In this document: positions 43,401-56,416 of the stretch, in pieces
Position numbering within the stretch: position 1 is the first letter of the stretch
How the letters are laid out: the number at the start of each line of letters is the position of its first letter
Source of the DNA: Larus michahellis
Lineage: Eukaryota > Chordata > Aves > Charadriiformes > Laridae
NCBI RefSeq assembly: GCF_964199755.1
Contig: NC_133896.1
Span: 176,131,092-176,195,091 of the forward strand
Direction of reading: 5' to 3'
DNA length: 64,000 nucleotides
Made by a program: the position numbers and the translations under genes
The notes under the pieces: generated by a model
Told to the model about the DNA's origin: nothing
The model's database searches: none
What the model saw: the letters and a program-made list of their open reading frames with translations, nothing else

Positions 43401-46400
43401 CCTATCGTTCACGCTTGAACACGTGCATTTTCATAGCAGCTGGACTTCATAGAACATGCGGTTCCAGCTAAACATATTCAACCGTATACGCAAACACCCA
43501 GGCAAAACAATCTCTGTTAACAGATATTACGAGATATAACTTCACAGATAAAATTCATTACAATTGACGTGAAATATGTAAATCTACGATTTTGTGTATG
43601 TGTGTTGTCCAGCTATATACAGTACATGGGACTGAGTTTGCAGAGAAACAGCACTCTCTTTAGAAGGAGTTGAGTCCTTCTGTCTTTGGGTGGAATAATG
43701 CACAATTCAAGTTTCTGGCAACATTACTTGGTATCACTTGAGTATAACGCTGATCCCGATAATTTCACCCTGAGCAGTGATTCAGAAAAGGGAAAGGTTT
43801 CATCTAATAGCCATGCATTCACTGCCAAAGTCAAACTTACAGATCTGCACACATATTAGAGAGCATATAAGTCCCCAAAATGTGAAGAGTTCCCAACTCT
43901 CAGACAATAAACTCTGCTCTGTGACTAACCATACTCCTTTTCCTGCATCCTCTAAGCAAGATTGTGAAGCTGTTAACGAACATATTTGAGCCTCTAGTTC
44001 AGTTTAGATCACTAATTCCTTTTGTCGGTTTTATGCAGGAGTCTAAATATTTCACTGAATTCAGTATTAAACAAAAAACTCAATCATATCCAACGAGGCT
44101 TTTTCTAAGCAATATTATGCCGTTTCACACAACGTAGACTGAAAGAAGAAATAATAAATGCTAACCACCCCTTTTAGTTCAGAACAGGGATCAAATGCGT
44201 TCTTGCTCTGTAAAGCTTCTCAGGAAGAAGTTGAATATAGTAATACAACAGTTTACATCTACTTTTTGTGACCGAAAAGGTATAGTTTTCTCTTTATTAT
44301 GGATCTTGTGTCGTGTCTTAACTGCAATGTGGGTTTATTCCCACTAGGTGTTGCCCTTCCTCTACGGTTTGCGAAGGAATTCGTCCACGTTGACCGAACC
44401 TGGTCCGCTACGCGAAACATGAAACAGGGGCTTCGTCCCATCGTGATGGAAACATCTTTCCAAACATTGACACACCAAAAACTCCACGCTACCACCCCCC
44501 CCCAAAAAAAAAAAAGAAAAAAAACCCAAACCCAGTGTAAACATCTCAAAATGTTAAAAGAAACAAAGCTGTTGTAACCCATCGGATTAAGACGGCATGC
44601 ACCCAACATGCATCTAGTTGTGGTAGGCAGCTAATAGCAAACCCTGAAATATGACTGTCTTATCTGAAGGAGTGCTTTTCAGAAATGTCGTGGCACTGCA
44701 CAGCCAAGGAAATTCAACTACACATTTATTGTCATAAAGCCTAGCCTGTCCATTAGACCATATTTAATATTTAACGCCCTTTACAGGGTATGTGGGCCTA
44801 ATGAGGCATTCTGTGGCAGCCTTGAATGTTACGTGTACTAATATTTCACTGTCTCCCACACAAAATAAGAATGAAACACTGAGATTATGACTGTTACGCA
44901 ACCCTGTGACTGACACGTAAATAAAAATAGTTGATATGTTTACCCATTTTAATACCCACAGACGAAGTCCAGTTCTCCTCACTGGAGACAAATGTAGCCA
45001 AATGAAAAGCGATAGGAAATGGAGAAGAAACTAATGGAATATTTTGTGAAAAGAGGAAAAAAAAAATCTGTTAAAGAAGTTACAATAACCATAACCTTGC
45101 AGCCAGGCAAAGCATCCTCACCTGCACAAAGTAGCAGTGAGACGCCCATAGAAGAAAATTCTTCTGAAGAGCGGTGGCTTCAAACCAGATATTTCAGTGC
45201 TGGGCATGTTTTTAAGCCCAGAAAATGACAGCTATCTCCAAGACAAACACTGCAAGCTGGGTCTTTGCCCAGGACTGTTGAACAGGCTGTATGAACAGTA
45301 TCTTCCCAGGAGAAGGCTCCTCCTTCTCTTTTTGAAGGCGAGTCAGGGGTCAGCTTGCACATTGGCACATAGGATGCTGCAGTGGGACGGATCGGTTTGT
45401 GCCCCTAAAGAAAGACTTGGGACAGTGGCCCAAGATGCTTGTTACAGCTGTGAACCCCCCCATCTCCTATAACGTGCATGGCTTTGGGCATCATATGGTG
45501 CTGCACAGGAGCATGGTGGGTGCTTCTCATTTGGCCTCCCACCAGATGGTAGGCAAGTGGAGGTAAAGCTCTGGAGAGCCAATGTCTGAAGGAGCAGAGT
45601 AACTTACTCATCCGTGAAGCTTCTGAAAACATGGACTGAAAGATCCACTAAGCTCAGGTCTTACAAAGTCTGGTCTCAAATCTAACAAAACTCAAGGCAA
45701 GTAAAAAACTCAAGTCCAATGAATATGCTAGTGCTATTTTTGCTAACCCACCTTAATATTCACCTAGTGCCAGAGAAATTATGTTTAACTAACAGATGAA
45801 TTAAACATCCCATTTTTTTTTTTTTTTTTTTATATATAGGAGCATTTGTAAGGCTCACCTGCTGGTTGCTGCAAAATCTTCCACTGCAAATTCTGCTATG
45901 AATAAGTCCCCGCACGAGCATTATATGATCTCATCTTCTGGGTGCACAGTTTAATCACAGTGCTCTCGATAGAGAGCCCACACTAGGGAAGCGGAGTTTA
46001 AAATACAAATCTGTGGGAGGCTCTTGAGGTGGCTTCTTGCTAAGTATGGCCGGGAGCAGGGTGACGTGGGGGGGGGGTGATGCCACGTTAAGAGACTGAA
46101 AGGTAGAAGTAACTCCATGAAGCTGTCACGAGCAGAGCACAATGTGAAAATTTCATGTGCTTTTAGCCTGGTGAATTGACCCTAAAATAGTATGAGGGAA
46201 GAAAACAAAGATTCCCTGTGCGCTAGCAGATAAGTCACATTATTTTCCTTTTTTTTCTATAGCGACAAACTCAGACGTTTAAATGGGTAGCAAATCAACT
46301 TCATTCAGGCTTATTTTCTTTTTCCGTGATCTCCCAGAACTGTTTTCACCTCTCTCCTACTCCTCTCAAAAAAAAAGAAGAAAGAGAGAAACAAGCTGCT

Positions 46401-47150
46401 GGTTACAAAATCTCAGCAAAACATCAGATTAACCTACTTTACCATTTTGCTCCCACAAATTAAAATACTTGGTGACCAAAATCCTGGCAGCTGGCTTTCC
46501 CACATGGAAAAAGTAATGTTTCACATCTTTGCTATCCTCTTGTTCAAATTAAACTCATGTAACTTCCAAGTGCCCCAAGCTCACCCAATCGTTTTCCTTA
46601 GCCCACAACATCTCCCTTGCCAGCTCTCCCTTGACATATCGTGCTTCTTTATCTTCCCCTTTCAAAACTTCTGTTTCTCAACTCCTCCTCTTCTTCCTCT
46701 TCTTCCTTTTCTTCCTCTTCTTCTCTTGGGCAAACTTAGCTTGCTCTTGAGAACTAACTTGCCTTTCCTTCCTCCCCCATTTCTGAATTTCTGAAGGATT
46801 TCTTACCCCCTGCTTCTGCATCTTTCGACTTCTACTTCATGGACCAATGCATTAGGGAATTTGCAGCAAGGTAGCCCAGAGAGGGCTTCTTCCACCCCTA
46901 TGAAAGGAAGGCACTCATGGTTGCCTTCATACTCCTCAGATCTTCCTGTCCTTTCAGCTGTTGTCTCGAGGAAGAACGCACGCTTGAACTCCCAGAGGAG
47001 AGCAACCGAGCACACTGAGGCAGCATCTCTTTGCTGTTGCTCGCAGAGAGACACAGAAATGTAGACGAAATTCAAGCAAAAGCCTGAAACATAATTTAAA
47101 CGCTCACTGCCAACGCATGTTAAATAGGTGCTTATGTTTCACGCGCAGCC
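43401..47150. other. gene-poor region upstream of KCTD12
   Basis: No supported gene was found. A CpG-dense 80-bp patch lies at 44364-44442. A poly(T) tract occurs near 45814-45831 and a CTT-rich tract at 46681-46727. The small frame at 45019-45228 is not recognisable. Confidence 0.6.
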
Positions 47151-48024
47151 CGATGTACCTAATTAATCCAAATTAAATCTGAGCTGTAAGGGCACCCAAT
47201 TACGCTCATATCCACGCAGACACGAGGAGCCAAGCTCTCACGGCAAAGTGCCTTTTGACAGGCCGCTGGAGGGGACCCCAACAGCGCCGGGGTCCCCTCG
47301 CCCGCCAGGCACCGAGCCCCGACGGCGGGGTACCCGCAGCCCGGCCCTCCCGGTGCCACCGGACGGGGGATGGGGAAGTTTTCACGGGCTCCTTAAGGGC
47401 CTTAAAAACCCTTAGAAAAAAACACTAAAAGAGCCTAGTGAGTGTCTTCGCAAGCCCAGAAACGGGCAGGGGACCCGGGTGAGGCGAGTGCGGGCTCGCG
47501 TTTTGCCCTGGTGAAGGCGACAGGAGGGAGGGGGACACGGTTACCTCGCCGGGGCTCTGACTTGGCGAGGGTTTGGACGATCGTTGAAAGACCCGCCGGG
47601 GGGACGGCACGGCTCCTTTCGGCGGGGGGCAGCAGCGTCTCGCCGCTTTCCCCTCACCCCTCCTGCACCTCGGGACGAACGGAGGGGGTTTCTTGCCAGC
47701 CGAAAGACGTCTCGGAGAAGCCGGGGAGCGAGCTGAAGTGCCGGCGTTGGGGCGGGCGGGTCGGCCCCGCAGCCCCTCCAAGGTTTTACCCCCGCCCGGC
47801 CGCACAGCGCGGTGCCCGTCCTTCCCGGCGGGGAGGCCGGCGGGCGCCCACCGGGAGGGGAAGAGGGTCCCCGCCGCAGCCGGGGAAGGAGGACCGGGAC
47901 GGTGGTGGGGCTTAACGACGAGGGGGGACCCTGCGTCAGCGCAGGGCCGTCCCCTTCCCCTCCCCGTGCGCTCGGCTCTGCCTCCCGCCAGCCTCCCCCC
48001 GCCTCCCGCGAGGTGCGGCCGCGC

Positions 48025-48032
48025 TACATAAA
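48025..48032 (+). promoter_or_regulatory. KCTD12: TATA-like box of KCTD12
   Basis: TACATAAA stands alone in GC-rich DNA, about 250 bp upstream of the start codon. It is a plausible core promoter element. Confidence 0.4.
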
Positions 48033-48097
48033 CACGGCCCCGCCGCCGCTGCCGGGGCTTCTCCGCTCGCAGCCCGACGGAGGCGGCTGGCCGGTAG

Positions 48098-49297
<1,200 letters not shown>

Positions 49298-52200
49298 GCA
49301 TCCGCCCGGCACATGGCGTGGGGATGAGGTGGTGGCCCCTGCACGCCCTCGCACCTGTGGTCCCCTCCCGGCCCGGAGGAAGGAGGACGTGGAAGGGGGA
49401 CCATGTCCCCTTGCGCTCTCCTCACCCCGGTGTCTGCCTCCACGCACAAGGCGGGTCAGCCACCCAGCGCAGCCCCCACCCCTCCTGCACGTACCTCCTG
49501 ACGGTCCCGGGGACAGGAGGTCACCATGTCGTGCCTCGGCCGCCATGTCCCTGCTTGGCCGCCACCTCCCTGCTCAGCCACCGCATCCCGGCTCGCACCG
49601 TCATCCCCCCTCCCACGCCTCCCAGTAGCTGTTCCGGTAGCGAGGAAGGAGAGAGGTATCGGGAATAGACAAATACCTGCCTCAGAAAGGCTGTGTGTGT
49701 GCCCAGCCCCTGCCCCTCTCCACACACAGGAGCCAAGGGTTGGCCCTTTTCAGGGTGGGGTGTTTTAAAGACGGGGCATTTAGGGGCTGAGGAGCTTTTC
49801 AGTTGCTTTTCAGCAACTTCTGTTGAAGGTGGTGCGATGTCTTTTCTCATCCCCAAGCTCTTCCCCAAGATTCCGCCTTATTGGGTGGATCTGTAAGGGT
49901 CCATTTTATCCCCCCACCTGCTCAAAGCGATGCCTCTCAATGAAGGACTGTCCTGTGGAAGTGATGCCTGACAGCGAGGGGTTGTCACTCTGGCTCCTAC
50001 ATCATCTGTAGAGATGAGTAATTTTGCAGGAGGCGTGCGTGTGGCCCTTCATGACCGGTTGCATCCATCTCCCCTTCTCTGCTCCTTATCTCTCTGAATG
50101 CCCCTCTCCAAGCTGTTAAACTGGACCAGGGCCTGCACAGCAGGCACGTGAGGCTGATGTGAAAGGACAGGTTCGCTGGATAACCAACCACTCGAACTAT
50201 AAAGTGTCCTCAGAGACACGTGTCTATTCCCTTGAGAGGTAAAGCAACGATGCTTTGAAAAATTAAAGTGCTTGTGAATCGTAACTTTCATGGGTGTTGT
50301 GAAGTCCTTATAATTCTCTTGAATTTACTGTCTATAATATGCATAGAAATCTCAATGCATATTTCCTTAAACACCCTCAAAATGATGGGGGAGAGAAGAA
50401 GCCAGGCTTGCCAGAGTGAAGGTAGGGCCTGCTGCCTGGGAAGCTGAAATCATGTACATTGAATTAATGCGTTATAAGTGTAATCAAGAGGACCCTGCTT
50501 GTTACTTTAAGTTTTGTCATGTTAGTGTGGTAAAACTTGGAAGGCAACAGAATCGATGCCGAAACCACTTTTTTAAGAACCAATTCCTCGGTTTTCATGG
50601 CAGTACTACCAGAGCAGTGCCACTGCTGAGAGTTAGGTACCTCTTCCTAGGCAAGCTTAAGCGCTTCTTAGAAAGAATTAAGCCCAGTCCTTACAAAAAC
50701 AAGGACGATGCCAACTTTCTTAAGGGGAAATTACCCCTTTTAAGCTGTATTTGGTTCATGCTGTCTAACAGTCTTCTTTTTCCCAGAGGAGGTAGCCGTA
50801 GCTTGCTTTGGAACAGATGATCTGAGTAGCAGGTTTTACAATAGGGAAGCCTGAGCAGCTCTTTCTAATAAATTCGTGAAGATTGGGGTACAAAAGCACT
50901 TTCTTTTAAAACCTGAACTTGATTTAAAAACCTGTATTGTCCACTCAGACCTTCATGGAAAACTATCCTAAATGTATCCGAAGCGTTGCAGAATTTAGCG
51001 GTACGTATTAAAGGCTTGAAGTTACATCTTTAAAACTCTTGAATAATAAATTGTTCTAACTCCAAATTTAGGAATGCTACTAGCACTTGTATTCTAACCA
51101 AAGAATTTCACAGTAGGGTTTTATTTTTAAAACCTTAATTCCTTTGAAAACAGCTACAGCTACGTACGTATTGAGTTGAGTTTCAGTGCTCAGCCTCTAT
51201 GTTCACCACTTGGTCCTTCATTAAGTGCATGCACAGCCACGTAAAACTGAAAATAACTTGCATTGCCATGGTTTTTTTTTTAAATTTTTTTATATTAGCA
51301 AGATAGTTTGTCAATGTGATTAAATTGAAGATGCGCATATGAAGGCGCTGGGTATTGTCCAGTTGTAGATAGTTGTATAATGGAGTATTTTTAACAGGAG
51401 GGAAATGTATACCTGCCAAATTAGATGAGCAATAAGATAGAGTGAGAGGCCAATACACCCGACGACGGAATGAAACCTGTTTGTCCTATGCCTTACTCTG
51501 AGATGATTTCTTTGTGCTTAACTTATTTATACCACAAGTGAAAGGACATTGATCACAGCTACTAGGTCTTTACAGTGCCATTCTCAAGAATAATGACCGT
51601 CTTTTTCTAGTTTCTGTTAAGTAATTCCGAAGTATGTTTTTTAAGATTTTGTATAAAATCAGTTTTCAGTAAAGTGTTCAAATTCGCTCTAGATAGCTTT
51701 CTTTTTTTAAGGAGCTGGTAGCTTACTATATCCATCATAGGAGCTGTGAATAGGGGCAGTTTTAAATTGAACTTGTGATTTAGTGTATATATATATACAG
51801 TATATAAACATTTTACACGAATCATTTAGTTTTTTAACCATTTTAGTGCTATAGAATTTCATAATATATCTAGCTGAGCATTTACATGTTACGCTATGTA
51901 CATAATATGGTAATGTTTTACTGGTTTCCTATACCTGTTTCTATGGAAAAAATGAATATGAGTATCAGCTTGTAGAACTGCAATCGATTATGTACTTGCT
52001 TGAGTGTGAATCATAACTAAACTTCCAGGTGGCTGAATGCATCTCTAAAGCAAAGATTGCCTGTATTTTGATCAATGATTGCCTATCCATTTGCTGGCAG
52101 AAGACCCAGAAATTCTCAGAATTTTAAGTAAAAATGGGTGTAATAAAAACATAAACTAATGAGTTTTTAATCTTTGTGTTTGTGCTAAAAACTCTAAGTG

Positions 52201-52744
52201 TTGTTAGTATTAGGAAATGGGTCCCTTTGTGTACTGGTAACTCATTACATTTCGGCTTAAAATGATGGTGCCATAAACATAATAGTCATTTGATGGTTTG
52301 CCAGAGAAGATGATATTTTCCTTAAACATTACTCAGTAATTTAATTAAAATTTTTAAGAGGTAAAACGCCCAAGGCAACGTCACTGAGTTTTGCTGGTCC
52401 CTTCTACTGCGAGCTCGAAGGACGGATAAACACGATGACTCTGCTAACCTGTTGACGTGCAGAAAGACAAAAATCTAAAGGCATAATACCGGAGTCCTGT
52501 ATACATTTTGTAGCAGCTGTTGTTCACGGTTCATGTACTTAGGGATGAATGCAGTCGCATTTACGAGTGCTGTTTAAAATACAAAGGCAGTCTTTAATTA
52601 GAAGTTAAGGCATAGGTCTTTTCAGCGATGCATAACATGAAGGCTGACTTTGCAGATGTTCGATAGGATGTTTATATTTTTATACATGTAGATAACGAGC
52701 CGCTTATTCATTCTTATTTTCACATGTATAGCATTGAAAATAAA
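49298..52744 (+). other. KCTD12: probable KCTD12 3' UTR
   Basis: Human KCTD12 has a multi-kilobase 3' UTR as far as I recall. Candidate AATAAA signals occur at 50867-50872, 51045-51050, 52142-52147 and 52739-52744; the true end is not resolvable by eye. Two Pumilio-type UGUANAUA motifs lie at 51784-51791 and 51897-51904. The sequence changes from GC-rich to AT-rich after about 50.2 kb. No other gene was seen here. Confidence 0.5.
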
Positions 52745-55700
52745 GGTCCTCCTAGGAAAACGCATACCAAATTAAACTCTTGTTCTTTAAATATTAACTT
52801 GGTTGTGTGGTTTATGCTGTCCTTTTTACTCTTGGTAAAGATGTCGTTAGCTTTGCTCTCTCTTCCACGGTATCATATTCATAACTTCAGCAAAGGCTGC
52901 AACCTATTATGCAAAGCAGAAACATCGAGCAAAGAATATTGTGTCTATAGGGATCTCTAGTAACACCTGGGGCAAGATAAACAGAAATGTATAATGCTCA
53001 GACGGCATACTTTCCTTTTAAGTGTCACAGAGAATTTTTGTAATACTGGTCAGTTTAAATCAGTTGACAGGAAACCGTAGTGATTAAACAGCTTCATTTG
53101 AATAACACAGAATAATAGTCAAAATACAATGTTGATGTTTTTTGTGGAGCCAGAGGAGAATAATATTTGATATAGGATTCATTTAGTGAAAGAAACATTA
53201 AGACCTAAGGAAATTGATGATGCCAGAGAAATGCATTTAGAAATTCTGTTAAGGAACGGAGGGGTGATCTTGTCAGCTACCCTGTGATCGCTAGTGAACC
53301 TGATGCTTTATAACAAACTGTGGTCAGTTTCGTAGGAAATCACTAATGAATTCCTACTAAAATCCACTTGTGTGAAGTGCCTGTAACTTTCTTGGCTAGC
53401 ATGGTGATAATGCAAAGGAACCAGCTGAAGGAAGTTTAATCGACCGTTTTATTTGACGGCTTGGTAGTATTTGAGAGCTTTGTTATCACACAATAGTATA
53501 AGAAAGGAAGTTGTTCCATGAGCAACAAAACTTTGAGTCTGTCTTTCTGCAGGCTTAGGTCTCATGTCCTTTATTTTACCACTTCAATTACTCTGTTCGT
53601 CCCCATCCCTTTTATTTCACTTCTGCTAGGCAAAAGGCGGCACGTTCTTTGGCAGAGCCAGCTTCTGCTATGATGAAGGTTGTGGCTGAATTCTACCTTC
53701 CTCCCTCAGGGAACTACAGATTGTTTTCCCTTTTCCTTTCCCCAGCCAGCAGTATTCGTGGAATTTGTAAGAAAGAACATAACATCTGTGAGTTTTTTCG
53801 GTTCTTTCGATTGTGTTTGAAATTACCCCATCAGCTCAGAAGTTGTTAAAGGGGACAGATGTCCGTCCAAAAGGACAATGCAAGTGTGTGAGCCTTATTT
53901 CCTTAGGAAACAAGGCTAACAACAAATTACTGTAATTAATGCCTGGCACTGTCTACAGAAAACCTTTTGTCAAGGGAGGGCACAGTAGTCCGAGTGTACT
54001 AAAACCCTACAGACTGAGGAGGCAAGCCGTCACGCTTACTTTTGCAACACCGGCCACTCAGCCAAGCCAATGGGCTAGGACTAGAACGGCTTAAAAATAT
54101 TTCCAGCCTCTAAATTTCTGCAGCGTTTCCAAGTGCGGCTCAAACAGCTTTGAGCCTTGTTACAAACAGCCCTTCTTGGCTGCCTGTCATAAGCCCGTCT
54201 GTTGGTACCTTTGCTGGAGAAAACTTTGCTTGTGAATATGGAGCTTTTAGTTCTCCTTCTGCCCTTTTGGCTGGCAGAAATGGATCAAAATGTGCAGGAA
54301 AATATTTTCCAAAGGCTAGATTTGACTAAGTTTTTTTTTTTTTTCTTTTTTTTTTCTTTTTTTTTTAATTATAGGAAATCTTCAGCATAGTTGTTAGTGA
54401 AAACTTACTTAGTTGGAAATGCCTTATTTATTTAGAAAGTACTAGCATTTAGTTTTATGAAACTGAATGCTAATTTTGTTTTTCATTAAAATGAGCTGCA
54501 TGTGGTTTTCCCCTTGCAGCGAACTGTACTAGCTGTAAGGCTCTGCTGCTAAACAAAACTCTTAATGTTTGATTGCTGAAGTATTAATACCGCCGTTGCA
54601 AGTAGTCTGTTGGAAATACACAGCACAACTGCTGAGACAGTCAAAACCACCGTCGGTCAAATTATCGCATTTCTTCCCCGTTCCACTCTCCACTGTGTTC
54701 AAACTGGAATAAAATTAAGCTCTGTTGTACACATCTTGCTCTAAAAGTTGTTTAGCACATAAGGAATATATGAAATTTCCATCACAGCTGTTAGCGACAG
54801 TGTCAGGGTTTTGAAGTAGTTCTATTTCCTTACGAGGAAATAAGAGCTGGGAAAAAGAATCCTTGCACAAAGCGGGAGCAGCCTCCTGCAGTTTTGGGGA
54901 AATTCCTCGGTATCACAAGAAATTCACAATACTTTTCTGTCTAATCCAAATAATACATTCATACATTATCCCTATCTTGGACACACCACCCCCCCCAAAA
55001 AAAAAGAAAAACTGTGGTTTTTTTGTGTCCTTTGTTTGTTCTAGGTCTCATTTGGTATATCATCTGGATGAAAGAATTTTTTTTCTTCTCTTTCAAAAAA
55101 GCTCAGCCCTTAGCTGCTGGGAAATGGCAATGTTAACAGAACACCTTGCTTAGGGAGATGGACAGGCGTGGGTTAATATTTTACCATCCTTTTTTATTCA
55201 ACGTAATATGGAAGGGAAGGAAGTTCACACAGAAACGTGTAGGAATGAGCCAATGTGTCCTGTGATGTCAGTTTGCGGGTGGTGCCCAGCCCCCTGTAGC
55301 CTCTGACTTGGCTTTTGCAGCTTAACCATTTTCTCAGGCTAGAAGTTAAGTGTTAACTCACTGAAGTTCAGCTAGTGAGGGTGAGAGCAGCGTATCTAGA
55401 CTGTGATGAAAAATCAGCTCCATTGATAAAGAGCACTCGATCTATTATTTCCTTTTGTGATTTTGAGGTAAAGTCACAACCTCGGTCAGTTTACTGAGGA
55501 GCAGGCAGTGATGTAAAAAGAAGTAAAATGAAGGAAAAGCCGCTTCCTCCAGTCCTCTTCCCGCGCACATCATCTTTAGGAGGGAATGCAATGCTGGTAT
55601 GATGGGAATAACTTTTCTTTTTGTTTTCAGAGATAACTGCAATAAACCACAATGCTGCCGCCTCTGTTTTGACTGTTTTTCTGGTTGTGGCTGAACTTTA

Positions 55701-56246
55701 GGGTAACACCAACACTTAATATAAGGTTCCTTAGCAGAGCATATCATCATAACTCTGTAGACTTACATAGATTTGGATGTGGTTTGGTTTTGACTCAGAT
55801 TTTCCAAACAGCATGGTGACAAACTCTGCCTTCATAATACAGCAATGTCTGTGATTATTAGAAGCCTGAACTTAGAAGTTTTTTCCTTTAAAAGGGCAGA
55901 GACTGTTATAGGAATGTGAGTCTTTTTTTTTTTTTTCTTTTAGTAAAGGATCCCAATTATGGATTTTTTTTTTTCCCAAATCTGTGGTCTTGTACAAACA
56001 TTCCTAATTTTCTTCACCTTGGAAAATTCACTTCCGCATCTTCCCATGGCTGACAGCTCAAGGCATGGGTATTTCAGAAAGCTGCAAGGACCAGGAGGTC
56101 TTGCAATGACTCACAAGTGCTACAAGTGCTGCGAAATCCCATCCTGCTGAGGTCCCTCTTGCAGTCAGAACCAAGCTGGGTGGGCAGCTGGGTCCCAGGC
56201 CCCGGGATGACCTGCAGGTCCTCACCACAGCAGCCCCTTCTGCCTG
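52745..56246. other. gene-poor region downstream of KCTD12
   Basis: No supported gene was found; some of this may still be KCTD12 3' UTR. T-rich tracts lie at 54331-54366 and 55923-55940, and an AATAAA occurs near 54710. Confidence 0.5.
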
Positions 56247-56416
56247 CCTTCCTCCCTTCCTCCCTTCCTCCCTCCCTTCCTTCCTTCCTTCCTTCCTTCC
56301 TTCCTTCCTTCCTTCCTTCCTTCCTTCCTTCCTTCCTTCCTTCCTTCCTTCCTTCCTTCCTTCCTTCCTTCCTTCCTTCCTTCCTTCCTTCCTTCCTTCC
56401 TTCCTTCCTTCCTTCC
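56247..56416 (+). repeat. long (TTCC)n microsatellite
   Basis: The tract is pure for about 35 units (56277-56416), with an interrupted CCTCCCTTCCTT-type flank from 56247. It is a polypyrimidine/polypurine mirror repeat. The frames through it (poly KEGR or LPSF) are not genes. Confidence 0.98.

Noticed and set aside
45019-45228. 69-codon frame starting MEKKLMEYFVKRG
   Set aside because: It looks mildly protein-like but has no recognisable family, splice context or promoter, so it is not called.
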